Origin: Verrucosispora sioxanthis
Lineage (GTDB): Bacteria > Actinomycetota > Actinomycetes > Mycobacteriales > Micromonosporaceae
Length of the DNA: 64,000 bases
Direction of reading: 5' to 3'
Assembly: GCF_010560025.1 (NCBI RefSeq)
Contig: NZ_SAIY01000010.1
Location: 62,001-126,000 of the forward strand
Below are positions 56,055 through 64,000 of the stretch, piece by piece. Numbering within the stretch: the first letter of the stretch is position 1; each line of letters opens with the position of its first letter. Below the pieces are notes generated by a model. It worked only from the letters and a program-made list of their open reading frames with translations, was not told where the DNA came from and made no database searches. Position numbers and translations under genes: made by a program.

Positions 56055-56651
56055 TGTCGAACATCGCTTCGCTGGGTGACTTTACATTCTTTCGTGTCAC
56101 TCGAAGTGAAACAATTAAGAATAGTGTTCATGATCGGCCTGGACGTGCCGATGGGGGCGATGCGGGGTGCCCGACGAAGTGACGGTGCAGTCCGTTTTGC
56201 CACATTGTCGACCGCCACGTGGCGGGCTGGGCGAGGCAAAAAATCTACTCAAGTGATTACGCTCCGTGCATCGAACTACGGTAGGTATCGACTCCAACCG
56301 CCTGGGTCGCGACGTGGTCGGCGGCCTCGGGCGGTCGGTCGGAGTGCGTCCCGGAGCGCATCGCCGGGCTGTCGGCGACCTCCGGCGGGCGATGGCGAGA
56401 CCAATTCCGCAGTGATCACATTCGCCCCGGCTCCCGCTGACGGGAAGCGAGTTCGCTGCATTTCCCAAGAGTGAGGCCACGGCTCGATGCCGACTGTTCG
56501 ACCTTCGCCCGGCGGTCGCGGACCGGCCGAGGCGACCAGCCCGGCCGACGGTCGAGCTGCCGCGCGTGCCGGGTTCGGGTGGGTTACTTCCCGTCGGTGG
56601 CTGGGCATGTGTCCTGCACGATCACCGTGAGCGCAGCAGAGGGGAGGGGCG
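56055..56651. other. 597-bp divergent intergenic region with an AT-rich core
   Basis: Between the leftward TRAP operon and the rightward YihY gene. Bases 56075-56135 and 56235-56285 are strikingly AT-rich for this genome and include a small dyad TCACT-CGA-AGTGA, so they probably hold the TRAP-operon promoter. The right half is GC-rich. Short open frames are present but have no ribosome site or family match. Confidence 0.5.
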
Positions 56652-57776
56652 ATGGCCTCCGAGGAGTCTTCCCGTCCAGACCGGCGTGACCCGGGGTCCG
56701 ACCCCGTCCCCGAGGTGCGGCGGGACGAGGCGGGTGCCGAGCACGCCCGCGAGGTGCGGCGCGACGAGTCGGACGCGGACAGCCCCTCACCCGAACGGCC
56801 GGAGTCGGACGCCGACCCTGACCCGCCCGCACATCCGGGCCGGCTGTCGGGGGGCGAGTGGGTGGCGGCGCTGCGCCGGACGGTGCGCGAGTTCCGCGAC
56901 GACGGCCTGACCGACTGGGCCGCCGCGCTCACCTACTACGGCGTGCTCTCCATCTTCCCGGGCCTGCTGGTGCTGGTCTCGCTGCTGGGCCTGCTGGGTC
57001 CGTCGGCCACCCGGACGGTACGGGACACCGTCGCGGAGTCGGTGCCCGAGCAGAACATCCGCCAGATCCTCGACACCGCCATCGAACAGGCCTCGCAGAA
57101 CGGGGGGTTGGCCGGTGTGACCGCAATCGTCGGTCTGCTCGCCGCCTTCTGGTCGGCCTCCGGCTATGTCGCCGCCTTCATGCGCGCCTCCAACGCGATC
57201 TACGACGTGCCGGAGGGGCGGCCGATCTGGAAGACCCTGCCGATCCGGGTGGGGGTCACCGCGGTGATCGGCGTGATGCTGTTGGCCAGTGCGGTGATCG
57301 TGGTCTTCACCGGCCGCTTCGCCGAGGAGGTCGGCGCCGCCCTCGGGGTGGGACGTACGGCCGTGACGGTGTGGGACATCGCCAAGTGGCCGGTGCTGCT
57401 GGTCCTGGTCAGCCTGATGTTCGCCATCCTCTACTGGGCGTCGCCGAACGCCCGCCAGGGCGGCTTCCGCTGGGTGAGCCCCGGCGGGCTGCTGGCGGTG
57501 CTGATGTGGCTGCTGGTCTCCGGCCTGTTCGCCTTCTACGTCGGCAACTTCGGCTCGTACAACAAGACCTACGGCGCGCTCGCCGGGGTGATCATCTTCC
57601 TGGTCTGGCTCTGGCTGAGCAACATCGCCATCCTGCTCGGCGCGGAACTCGATGCCGAGTTGGCCCGGGCGCGAGCGATAAGCGGTGGCCTCCGACCGGT
57701 CGATCGAGAGCCCTATGTTGAGTTGCGCGACGACCGCAAGCTGCGCTCGAAGGGTGGTGAATCGCCTTCCCAGTGA
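56652..57776 (+). CDS. YihY/BrkB-family inner membrane protein
   Basis: A 374-residue protein. A ~75-residue acidic N-terminus is followed by six helices with the family pattern DDGLTDWAAALTYYGVLSIFPGLLVLVSLLGLLG, FWSASGYVAAFMRASNAIYDV and GSYNKTYGALAGVIIFLVWLWLSNIAILLGAELDAEL. The family was once called ribonuclease BN by mistake; its transport or envelope role is not settled. ATG 56652 has a GAGGGGAGGGG site. Confidence 0.9.
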   Translation: MASEESSRPDRRDPGSDPVPEVRRDEAGAEHAREVRRDESDADSPSPERPESDADPDPPAHPGRLSGGEWVAALRRTVREFRDDGLTDWAAALTYYGVLSIFPGLLVLVSLLGLLGPSATRTVRDTVAESVPEQNIRQILDTAIEQASQNGGLAGVTAIVGLLAAFWSASGYVAAFMRASNAIYDVPEGRPIWKTLPIRVGVTAVIGVMLLASAVIVVFTGRFAEEVGAALGVGRTAVTVWDIAKWPVLLVLVSLMFAILYWASPNARQGGFRWVSPGGLLAVLMWLLVSGLFAFYVGNFGSYNKTYGALAGVIIFLVWLWLSNIAILLGAELDAELARARAISGGLRPVDREPYVELRDDRKLRSKGGESPSQ

Positions 57777-57821
57777 TCTTTCGGGCGCATCCACACCTAA
57801 CTAGTCGCTCCGTTACGCCGA

Positions 57822-57847
57822 AACTTTTGCTAGATCAGGCAAAAGTT
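57822..57847. promoter_or_regulatory. candidate ROK operator, 26-bp dyad
   Basis: AACTTTTGC and GCAAAAGTT form perfect 9-bp arms around TAGATCAG, in a local AT-rich patch 113 bp before the ROK start. Such A/T-flanked dyads are typical operators of sugar-responsive ROK repressors. Confidence 0.6.
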
Positions 57848-57959
57848 GCCGTCAGAATGCCCTAAGGTCTGGACAGCGCAGGCCGAAGCCTCCTACTGTG
57901 TCGGGCACCACACATCGGCAGTCCGTCGATGTGCACACCCCGGTGGGAGAGGTGAGCCC

Positions 57960-59138
57960 GTGCCCAACGCCGACCCCCTGCACGTCCGGCTGTTGCGGTT
58001 GTTACGCGACGAGGGAGCGCTGTCACGGGCCGAACTCGCCGACCGGTTGGAGATGCCCCGGCCCCGGCTGCTCGCGGAGTTGGAGCGGCTGGTCGCCCTC
58101 GGCTACGTGGCGGAGGCGGGCAAGGCGGCCTCCCGGGGCGGGCGGCGGTCGACGCTTGTCGAGTTGAGTCCGGAGCTGCGTTTCGCGGCCGTCGACCTGG
58201 GCGCCAGCTCGATCGACGTCGAGGTCGTCAACGGCCGACTGGAGCCGGTGGCGGCGTACGCGGAGGCGGCCGACATCCGCTCCGGCCCCAAGGCGACCCT
58301 CCAGCGCGTCAACGAGCTGCTGCACAAGGCCCGGGTCGACGGCGTCTACGAGCGACTCGACGCGGTCGGCGTCGGCGTGCCCGGCCCGGTCAGCTTCCGC
58401 GACGGCGTGCCGGTCTCGCCGCCGATCATGCCCGGCTGGGACCGCTTCCCCGTCCGCGAGCTGCTCACCCGCGAGCACGGCTGCCCGGCGGTGGTCGACA
58501 ACGACGTGAACATCATGGCCATCGGCGAACGGCACGGCGGGGTGGCCCACTCGGTCGACGACTTCCTCTTCGTCAAGATCGGCACTGGTGTCGGCTGCGG
58601 GATCTACCTCAGCGGCGACGTCTACCGGGGCACCGACGGGTGTGCCGGCGACATCGGACACATCCAGGTCGATCCCCAGGGGCCGATCTGCTCCTGCGGC
58701 AACGCCGGCTGCCTGGAGGCACTCTTCAGCGGCGCCGCCCTGGCCAAGGACGCCGTCGCCGCCGCGCGTGCCGGCACCTCACCCGCCCTGGCCGAACGGC
58801 TGGAGGCCAACGGTGAGGTCAGCGCCCTCGACGTCGCCGCCGGGGCCCTCGAAGGGGACGTGACCTGCATCCAGCTCATCCGCGAGGGCGGCCGACGGGT
58901 CGGCGGCGTGCTCGCCGGACTGGTCAGCTTCACCAACCCCTCGATGATCGTGATCGGCGGTGGACTCGCCCAACTCGGGCACATCCTGCTCGCCGAGATC
59001 CGCAGTGTCGTGTACCGCCGGTCGCTGCCGCTGGCCACCGGCAACCTGCCGGTGGTGCTCTCCGAACTCGGCCCACGGGCCGGCGTGGCCGGCGCCGCGG
59101 TACTCGCCAGCGACCTGGCCTTCGGGGAGGCGGCATGA
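57960..59138 (+). CDS. ROK-family transcriptional repressor
   Basis: A 392-residue regulator. The N-terminal winged helix (LLRLLRDEGALSRAELADRLEMPRPRLLAELERLV) is followed by the ROK fold with DLGASSIDVEVV, GVGVPGPVSF, VDNDVNIMAIGE, the zinc signature CSCGNAGCLEA and IGTGVGCGIYLSGDVYRG. It probably controls the following sugar ABC operon. GTG 57960 is chosen because GAGAGGTGA lies just upstream; the longer ATG 57846 overlaps the dyad. Its stop overlaps the ATPase gene by 4 bp. Confidence 0.9.
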   Translation: MPNADPLHVRLLRLLRDEGALSRAELADRLEMPRPRLLAELERLVALGYVAEAGKAASRGGRRSTLVELSPELRFAAVDLGASSIDVEVVNGRLEPVAAYAEAADIRSGPKATLQRVNELLHKARVDGVYERLDAVGVGVPGPVSFRDGVPVSPPIMPGWDRFPVRELLTREHGCPAVVDNDVNIMAIGERHGGVAHSVDDFLFVKIGTGVGCGIYLSGDVYRGTDGCAGDIGHIQVDPQGPICSCGNAGCLEALFSGAALAKDAVAAARAGTSPALAERLEANGEVSALDVAAGALEGDVTCIQLIREGGRRVGGVLAGLVSFTNPSMIVIGGGLAQLGHILLAEIRSVVYRRSLPLATGNLPVVLSELGPRAGVAGAAVLASDLAFGEAA

Positions 59139-60709
59139 CCGGGCACGACGCCGTGAGCGGCACCGGCGGCACGCCGGTCGAGACGACCACCGGCGAGGTG
59201 GTGCTGCGCCTGACCGACGTGGTCAAGACCTTCCCGGGCGTACGCGCACTGGACGGGGTGCAACTCGAGGTACGCGCGGGCGAGGTGCACTGCCTGCTCG
59301 GGCAGAACGGTGCCGGCAAGTCCACCCTGATCAAGGTGCTCGCCGGGGTGCACCGGCAGGACTCCGGGCACGTCGAGTGGCGCGGCGGGCGGGTCGCCTT
59401 CGCCAACCCGCAGGCCGCGATGCGCGCCGGGATCGCCACCATCTACCAGGAACTCGACCTGGTCGAGGATCTGTCCGTGGCGGAGAACGCCTTCCTGGGG
59501 CACGAGCCGCGCCGGCTCGGCTTCATCCGCCGGGGCCACATGGCCAGCCGTACCCGCGAGATCCTCGGCCGGCTCGGTCACGCCGAGATCCCGCCGGGCC
59601 GGATGGTGCGGGCCCTGCCGGCGGCGGGCAAGCAGGTGGTCAGCATGGCCCGGGCGCTGTCCCACGAGGCCCGGCTGATCATCATGGACGAGCCGAGCGC
59701 GGTGCTCGCCCACGACGAGGTGGAGAACCTCTTCCGGATCATCCGCGAGCTGACCGCGCAGGGCATCGCGGTCATCTACATCTCCCACCGGCTGGAGGAG
59801 ATCCGCGAGATCGGCGACCGGGTGACCGTACTCAAGGACGGCCGGACCACGGCGGCGAACCTGCCGGCCCGCGAGACCCCGACCAGCGACCTGGTCTCCC
59901 GGATGACCGGCCGCGACATCGAGTACGTCTTCCCGGACCGTCCCGCCGACACCGTGGTCGGCGACGAACTGCTCCAGGTCGACGGGTTGACCCGTAGCGG
60001 CGAGTTCGCCGACGTGTCACTCACCGTCCGGGCGGGAGAGATCGTCGGCATCGCGGGCCTGGTCGGCTCCGGCCGCTCCGAACTACTGGAGACGATCTAC
60101 GGTGCGCGGGCGGCCGAGACCGGTTCGGTGCGGATGGCCGGCCGGGCACTGCGACCCGGCAGCGTCGGCGCGGCGGTCAAGGCCGGCATGGGCATGGCTC
60201 CCGAGGAGCGCAAGAGCCAGGCGCTGCTGCTCGGTGAGCCGATCTACCGCAACGTCACTCTCGCCACCTTCGCTCGCTACGCCCGCTTCGGGTTCACCGA
60301 CATGGGTCGGGAGCGGGCGGAGGCCGACCGGATCGCCGAGAGCCTGGAGATGCGCCCGCGCGACGTCCGCCGGGCGGTACGCACGCTCTCCGGCGGCAAC
60401 CAGCAGAAGGTGGTGGTCGGTCGTTGGCTGCTCGGCGACACGAAGCTGCTGCTGCTCGACGAGCCCACCCGGGGGGTGGACGTCGGTGCCCGGGCCGAGC
60501 TGTACCAGGTGATCCGGCAGCTCGCGGCCCAGGGTGTCGGTGTGCTGCTGGTCTCCAGTGAGGTGCCCGAGGTGCTCGGCCTGGCCGACCGGGTGCTGGT
60601 GATGCGGGAGGGACGGGTCGTCCGTACCGCCCCCGCCGACGAACTCGACGAACCCACGGTGCTCGACCTCGTCATGGCGGGGTCCCTGATGGAAGGCGCA
60701 GCGGCATGA
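59135..60709 (+). CDS. sugar ABC transporter ATPase (two ABC domains)
   Basis: A 524-residue ribose/xylose-class ATPase with tandem domains. Domain 1 has GQNGAGKST and LIIMDEPSAVLAHDE, but the usual LSGG signature is changed to a RALPAAGKQVV-type sequence. Domain 2 has a weaker Walker A (GLVGSGRSE), LSGGNQQKVVVGRWL and LLLLDEPTRGVDVG. ATG 59135 and the permease start at 60706 both show 4-bp ATGA overlaps, so translation is coupled through the operon. Confidence 0.93.
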   Translation: MTGHDAVSGTGGTPVETTTGEVVLRLTDVVKTFPGVRALDGVQLEVRAGEVHCLLGQNGAGKSTLIKVLAGVHRQDSGHVEWRGGRVAFANPQAAMRAGIATIYQELDLVEDLSVAENAFLGHEPRRLGFIRRGHMASRTREILGRLGHAEIPPGRMVRALPAAGKQVVSMARALSHEARLIIMDEPSAVLAHDEVENLFRIIRELTAQGIAVIYISHRLEEIREIGDRVTVLKDGRTTAANLPARETPTSDLVSRMTGRDIEYVFPDRPADTVVGDELLQVDGLTRSGEFADVSLTVRAGEIVGIAGLVGSGRSELLETIYGARAAETGSVRMAGRALRPGSVGAAVKAGMGMAPEERKSQALLLGEPIYRNVTLATFARYARFGFTDMGRERAEADRIAESLEMRPRDVRRAVRTLSGGNQQKVVVGRWLLGDTKLLLLDEPTRGVDVGARAELYQVIRQLAAQGVGVLLVSSEVPEVLGLADRVLVMREGRVVRTAPADELDEPTVLDLVMAGSLMEGAAA

Positions 60710-61824
60710 CCGATAGTCCGCCCACGACCAAGCTGCCGGCGCAGTCGCCGCCGGTGGACCCGGCCGAGACCGAGGCGGCGGGGCACGCCGCGCCGGCCGC
60801 CGTGGCGGGCCCCACCGGCGGGCTCTCCTGGTGGCACGGCGACGGCGGTGAGGGCGCCAAGCGGAATCTCGCCCTGATCGGGGTGCTGCTGGCACTTTTC
60901 GTGATCGGAGCCGCCACCCGCTGGGACCTGTACTCCAACCCGGACTGGGTCTGGGCGAACATGCTCAGCATCCTGAAGCTCGCCTCGGTGGTCGGCGTGG
61001 TCACCGTCGGGATGACCTTCGTGATCATCGGGGGTGGCATCGACCTCTCGGTCGGCGCGATCGTGGCGCTGGCCGGGGTCTGGTGCACCACGGTGGCGAC
61101 CCAGAGCTTCGGCGCCGGCGGGATGATCTTCACCGCGATCATCGTCGGGGTGGCGGTCGGCCTGGTCAACGGGACGCTCATCGCGTACGGGCGGCTGGTG
61201 CCGTTCATCGCGACGCTGGCCATGCTGGTCGCCGCGCGCGGGTTGGCCGCCGAGATCTCGCAGAAGCAGACCCAGATCTCGCAGAACAGCACCATCAACG
61301 GCATCGCCAGCACCGATCTGCTCGGCATTCCGCTGCTGGTCTACATCCTGGCCGCCGTGGTGGCCGCAGGCTGGGTGCTGCTGAACCGCACCACCTTCGG
61401 GCGGCGCACGGTCGCCGTCGGCGGCAACCCGGAGGCCGCCCGACTGGCCGGCATCAACGTGCGGCTGCACACCCTGCTGCTGTACGCGCTGTCCGGCCTG
61501 TGCTGCGGCATCGCCGCCATCATGCTCACCGCGCAAGCCACCTCGGCCCAGGCGGCGATGGCGAACCTCTACGAGCTGGACGCGATCGCCGCCGTGATCA
61601 TCGGGGGCACGCTGCTCAGCGGCGGGCGGGGCACCATCATCGGCTCCCTGCTCGGTGTGATCATCTTTGCCACCATCACCAACCTCTTCGCCATCAACGG
61701 TCTCTCCACCGAGGCGCAGAACATGGTCAAGGGCGGCATCATCGTCGCCGCCGTCCTGATCCAGCAGGTCCAGTTCGGCACCCTGTCCCAGTTCTTCCGT
61801 CGCAACCGGCTCACCACGAGCTGA
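60706..61824 (+). CDS. sugar ABC transporter permease (RbsC/XylH class)
   Basis: A 372-residue, roughly ten-helix permease with an N-terminal Pro/Ala-rich extension. The family signature is GMTFVIIGGGIDLSVGAIVALAGV, followed by GRLVPFIATLAMLVAARGLA, GGNPEAARLAGINV and AAVIIGGTLLSGGRGTIIGSLLGVIIFATITN. It forms the channel with the preceding ATPase. ATG 60706 lies in the ATGA overlap. Confidence 0.94.
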   Translation: MTDSPPTTKLPAQSPPVDPAETEAAGHAAPAAVAGPTGGLSWWHGDGGEGAKRNLALIGVLLALFVIGAATRWDLYSNPDWVWANMLSILKLASVVGVVTVGMTFVIIGGGIDLSVGAIVALAGVWCTTVATQSFGAGGMIFTAIIVGVAVGLVNGTLIAYGRLVPFIATLAMLVAARGLAAEISQKQTQISQNSTINGIASTDLLGIPLLVYILAAVVAAGWVLLNRTTFGRRTVAVGGNPEAARLAGINVRLHTLLLYALSGLCCGIAAIMLTAQATSAQAAMANLYELDAIAAVIIGGTLLSGGRGTIIGSLLGVIIFATITNLFAINGLSTEAQNMVKGGIIVAAVLIQQVQFGTLSQFFRRNRLTTS

Positions 61825-61913
61825 CCATCGCTGCATCCGGGTCACCGAGCAACCGACGGTGGCCGGGCTCCGTACACCCAAAATCCCCACCACTTGATAA
61901 CCAGGAGGTCGTC

Positions 61914-62966
61914 ATGACCCAGCACAGTCGCGACATGTCGCGGCGCCGGCTGCTCTTCGGGGGCGCGGCCGTCGGCGCCGGCGTACTGCTCGCCGGTTGC
62001 ACCAGCAACGAGCAGGCACCGACCGAGGCGCAGACCAAGGCGGCCGACGGCAACGCCAACGCCGAGCCCGGCAAGCAGGTGACCATCGGCTTCTCCGCGC
62101 CGGCCGCCGACCACGGCTGGATCGCCGCGATCACCAACAACGCCAAGGCGCAGGCCGCCGCGTACTCCGACGTGGAGTTCAAGATCGTCGAAGCCGGCGC
62201 GGACGCGGCGGCCCAGCGGGCCGCACTGGCCACCCTGATCTCGCAGACGCCCGACGTGATCGTGCTGCTGCCGCACGACGGCAAGGAGCTGAACTCGTTC
62301 GGGCTGGAGGCGATGGCGGCCGGCATCCCGGTGGTCAACCTGGACCGGGCCTTCCCGGACGCCAAGGCGTACCGGCTCCAGATCAAGGGCGACAACTACG
62401 GCATGGGCGTCTCGGCGGCCACCTTCATCGCCGAGCAGCTCAAGGCCAAGGGCGTGAGCAACCCGGTGATCGCCGAGATCGCCGGGATGGACGAGTTGGA
62501 GCTGACCCAGGAGCGGACGCAGGGCTTCAACGACACCCTGGCCCAGCACGGCCTGAAGGTGAAGAACCGCCGGGCGGCGCGGTTCACCGCTGACTCCGGT
62601 CAGCAGGAGGCGAGCCAGCTGTTGCAGGCCGAGCCGAAGATCGACGCCATCTGGAACCACGACGACGACCAGGGCATCGGCGTGCTGGCCGCGATCAGCC
62701 AGGCCAGCCGCAACGAGTTCTTCATGGTCGGCGGCGCCGGCTCGAAGAAGGCGATGGAGGACATCCTGGCCGACAACACGGTGCTCAAGGCCACCGTGAC
62801 CTACAGCCCGTCGATGGCGTCCTCGGCCATCTCGCTGGCCCGTCTCATCGGCCAGGGCCGGGGCATGTCCGACCTGGTGGAACTCCAGGTTCCCAAGGAG
62901 ATTGTCCTCGCCTCCGAAACGATCACCAAGGAGAACGCGAGCGACTACCTCAAGCTCGGGTTCTGA
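61914..62966 (+). CDS. sugar-binding lipoprotein of the ROK operon
   Basis: A 350-residue periplasmic-binding-protein type 1 (ribose/xylose-like). Signal SRRRLLFGGAAVGAGVLLAGC with lipobox Cys29 and Arg10-12, possibly Tat-exported. The mature part has IGFSAPAADHGWIAAITNNAKAQAA, VIVLLPHDGKELN, IPVVNLDRAF and IDAIWNHDDDQGIGVLAAI, all typical of D-sugar-binding domains. ATG 61914 has a CAGGAGGTCGTC site. The sugar is unknown; inositol, xylose and ribose relatives share this pattern. Confidence 0.92.
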   Translation: MTQHSRDMSRRRLLFGGAAVGAGVLLAGCTSNEQAPTEAQTKAADGNANAEPGKQVTIGFSAPAADHGWIAAITNNAKAQAAAYSDVEFKIVEAGADAAAQRAALATLISQTPDVIVLLPHDGKELNSFGLEAMAAGIPVVNLDRAFPDAKAYRLQIKGDNYGMGVSAATFIAEQLKAKGVSNPVIAEIAGMDELELTQERTQGFNDTLAQHGLKVKNRRAARFTADSGQQEASQLLQAEPKIDAIWNHDDDQGIGVLAAISQASRNEFFMVGGAGSKKAMEDILADNTVLKATVTYSPSMASSAISLARLIGQGRGMSDLVELQVPKEIVLASETITKENASDYLKLGF

Positions 62967-62987
62967 CACAACGGGGGGAGACCCACC

Positions 62988-64000
62988 TTGTCCACGAAAG
63001 AGAACGAACTGCGGGTCGGCATGGTCGGCTACGCCTTCATGGGCGCCGCGCACTCCCAGGCGTGGCGGACCGTGAACCGGGTGTACGACCTGCCTGCGCG
63101 GGCCCGGATGGCGCTCATCTGCGGCCGGGACTCCGCGAAGGTGGCCGAGGCCGCCGACCGGCTCGGCTGGCAGGAGCACACCACGGACTGGCGGGAGTTG
63201 GTGAACCGCCCGGACATCGACGTGGTCGACATCTGCACACCGGGTGACAGCCACGCCGAGATCGCGCTGGCCGCGCTCGCCGCGGGCAAGCACGTGCTGT
63301 GCGAGAAGCCACTGGCCAACACGGTCGCCGAGGCGCGGGAGATGGCCGCCGCGGCGGCCACCGCCCGGGCCGGCGGAGCGCGGTCGATGTGCGGCTTCAA
63401 CTACCGACGGGTGCCCGCGGTGGCGCTGATGCGCCAGCTCGTCGCCGACGGGCGGTTGGGCGAGATCCGGCACGTCCGGGCTACCTACCTGCAGGACTGG
63501 ATCGTGGACCCGCAGTTCCCCCTGGTCTGGCGGCTCCGTAAGGAGGTGTCGGGCTCCGGTGCGCTCGGTGACATCGGCGCGCACATCATCGACCTGACCC
63601 AGTACGTCACCGGACAGCTGATCAGCGGGGTCAGCGCGGTGACCGAGACCTTCGTCAAGGAGCGGCCGTTGCCGGCCGAGTCGAGCGGGTTGGCGGCGCA
63701 GGCCGACGGGGCCGGTGCCGCCACCGGTCCGGTCACCGTCGACGACGCGGCGATCTTCGTGGCCCGGCTGGACGGCGGGGCGCTCGCCACGTACGAGGCG
63801 ACCCGGTTCGCCACCGGACGCAAGAACGCCCTCCGCGTGGAGATCAACGGGTCACTGGGCAGTGTCGCCTTCGACCTGGAACGCCTCAACGAACTGGAGT
63901 TCCTCGACGCCACCCGGCCCGCCGCCGAGCAGGGTTTCAACCGGATCCTGGTGACCGAGGCCGAGCACCCGTACCTGTCGGCCTGGTGGCCGCCGGGACA
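62988..64000 (+). CDS. Gfo/Idh/MocA-family oxidoreductase, 3' truncated by window edge
   Basis: At least 337 residues of an NAD(P)-dependent sugar/inositol dehydrogenase. It has the Rossmann start LRVGMVGYAFMGAAHSQAW (a GYxFMG variant of GxGxxG), VDICTPGDSHAEIALAALAAGKHVLCEKPLA with the EKP catalytic Lys, and the C-terminal domain with GSGALGDIGAHIIDLTQYVTG. TTG 62988 is the start, with GGGGGGAG 8-10 nt upstream; the in-frame ATGs at 63021 and 63051 would cut into the Rossmann motif. The gene has no stop before base 64000. It is the likely first catabolic step for the imported sugar. Confidence 0.9.
   Translation, partial: MSTKENELRVGMVGYAFMGAAHSQAWRTVNRVYDLPARARMALICGRDSAKVAEAADRLGWQEHTTDWRELVNRPDIDVVDICTPGDSHAEIALAALAAGKHVLCEKPLANTVAEAREMAAAAATARAGGARSMCGFNYRRVPAVALMRQLVADGRLGEIRHVRATYLQDWIVDPQFPLVWRLRKEVSGSGALGDIGAHIIDLTQYVTGQLISGVSAVTETFVKERPLPAESSGLAAQADGAGAATGPVTVDDAAIFVARLDGGALATYEATRFATGRKNALRVEINGSLGSVAFDLERLNELEFLDATRPAAEQGFNRILVTEAEHPYLSAWWPPG

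Noticed and set aside
52810..56100. Apparent 1096-residue fusion of a permease-region frame with the TAXI protein
   Set aside because: The upstream part is an alternate-frame shadow of the TRAP permease; the TAXI protein has its own ribosome site and signal peptide.
56115..56480. 121-codon minus-strand ORF
   Set aside because: No ribosome site, no family resemblance, lies across the AT-rich promoter region of the TRAP operon.

Overview
The window is a high-GC actinobacterial chromosome segment with strongly G/C-biased third codon positions, frequent GTG starts and many leaderless genes. Gene content fits the family Micromonosporaceae (Micromonospora or a close relative). The evidence is the era-recO-uppS and zur-znuABC-glyS-dusB-ppdK-dgt-dnaG core order, XRE/DUF397 pairs, a TPP-controlled YkoEDC system and an IdeR iron box. 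The genus is inferred from gene content and style only. No rRNA, tRNA, insertion sequence, prophage or CRISPR array was seen.

Layout. 1-6.6 kb: CorC/HlyC-type protein (cut by the window edge), a catalytically degenerate cytidine-deaminase homologue, era, a membrane acyltransferase, a DUF4097 lipoprotein, recO and uppS. 6.6-14.5 kb: gnd, a secreted PHP-domain protein, and a TPP-riboswitch-controlled thiamine/HMP-type ECF transporter (ykoE-ykoD-ykoC). 14.5-20.2 kb: YraQ-type permease with its TIGR03943 partner, alpha/beta hydrolase, small membrane protein, long acyl-CoA dehydrogenase. 20.2-24.9 kb: zinc region with smtB, zur and znuABC. 24.9-38.8 kb: glyS, dusB, a secreted C39-type peptidase, a GH20 hexosaminidase, ppdK and dgt. 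38.8-46.7 kb: IdeR-box siderophore-interacting protein, BCCT transporter, dnaG, and an ABC-2 exporter. 46.8-49 kb: XRE/DUF397 module and a truncated AbiEi-like gene. 48.9-56 kb: five-gene TRAP-TAXI/histidine kinase/roadblock operon. 56-64 kb: YihY-family protein and a ROK-controlled sugar ABC operon running off the right edge.

The most unusual signals are three. (1) Between smtB and zur lie three tandem short ORFs in 80-bp units. Each starts and ends in an ATGA overlap, and each carries a hairpin that would hide the next start codon, which forms a relay of translational coupling from smtB to zur. (2) Upstream of the secreted peptidase are five copies of a 30-bp element with conserved GGAAT and GTT-type boxes 17-18 nt apart, like stacked ECF sigma-factor promoters. 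(3) A TRAP-TAXI transporter is co-transcribed with a nitrate-sensor-type histidine kinase, a roadblock protein and a second TAXI lipoprotein.

A quality warning: recO, ykoC, the TIGR03943 gene and dnaG each read through only if single bases in short G/C runs are corrected. Because dnaG is essential in bacteria, these are most likely sequencing or assembly errors.
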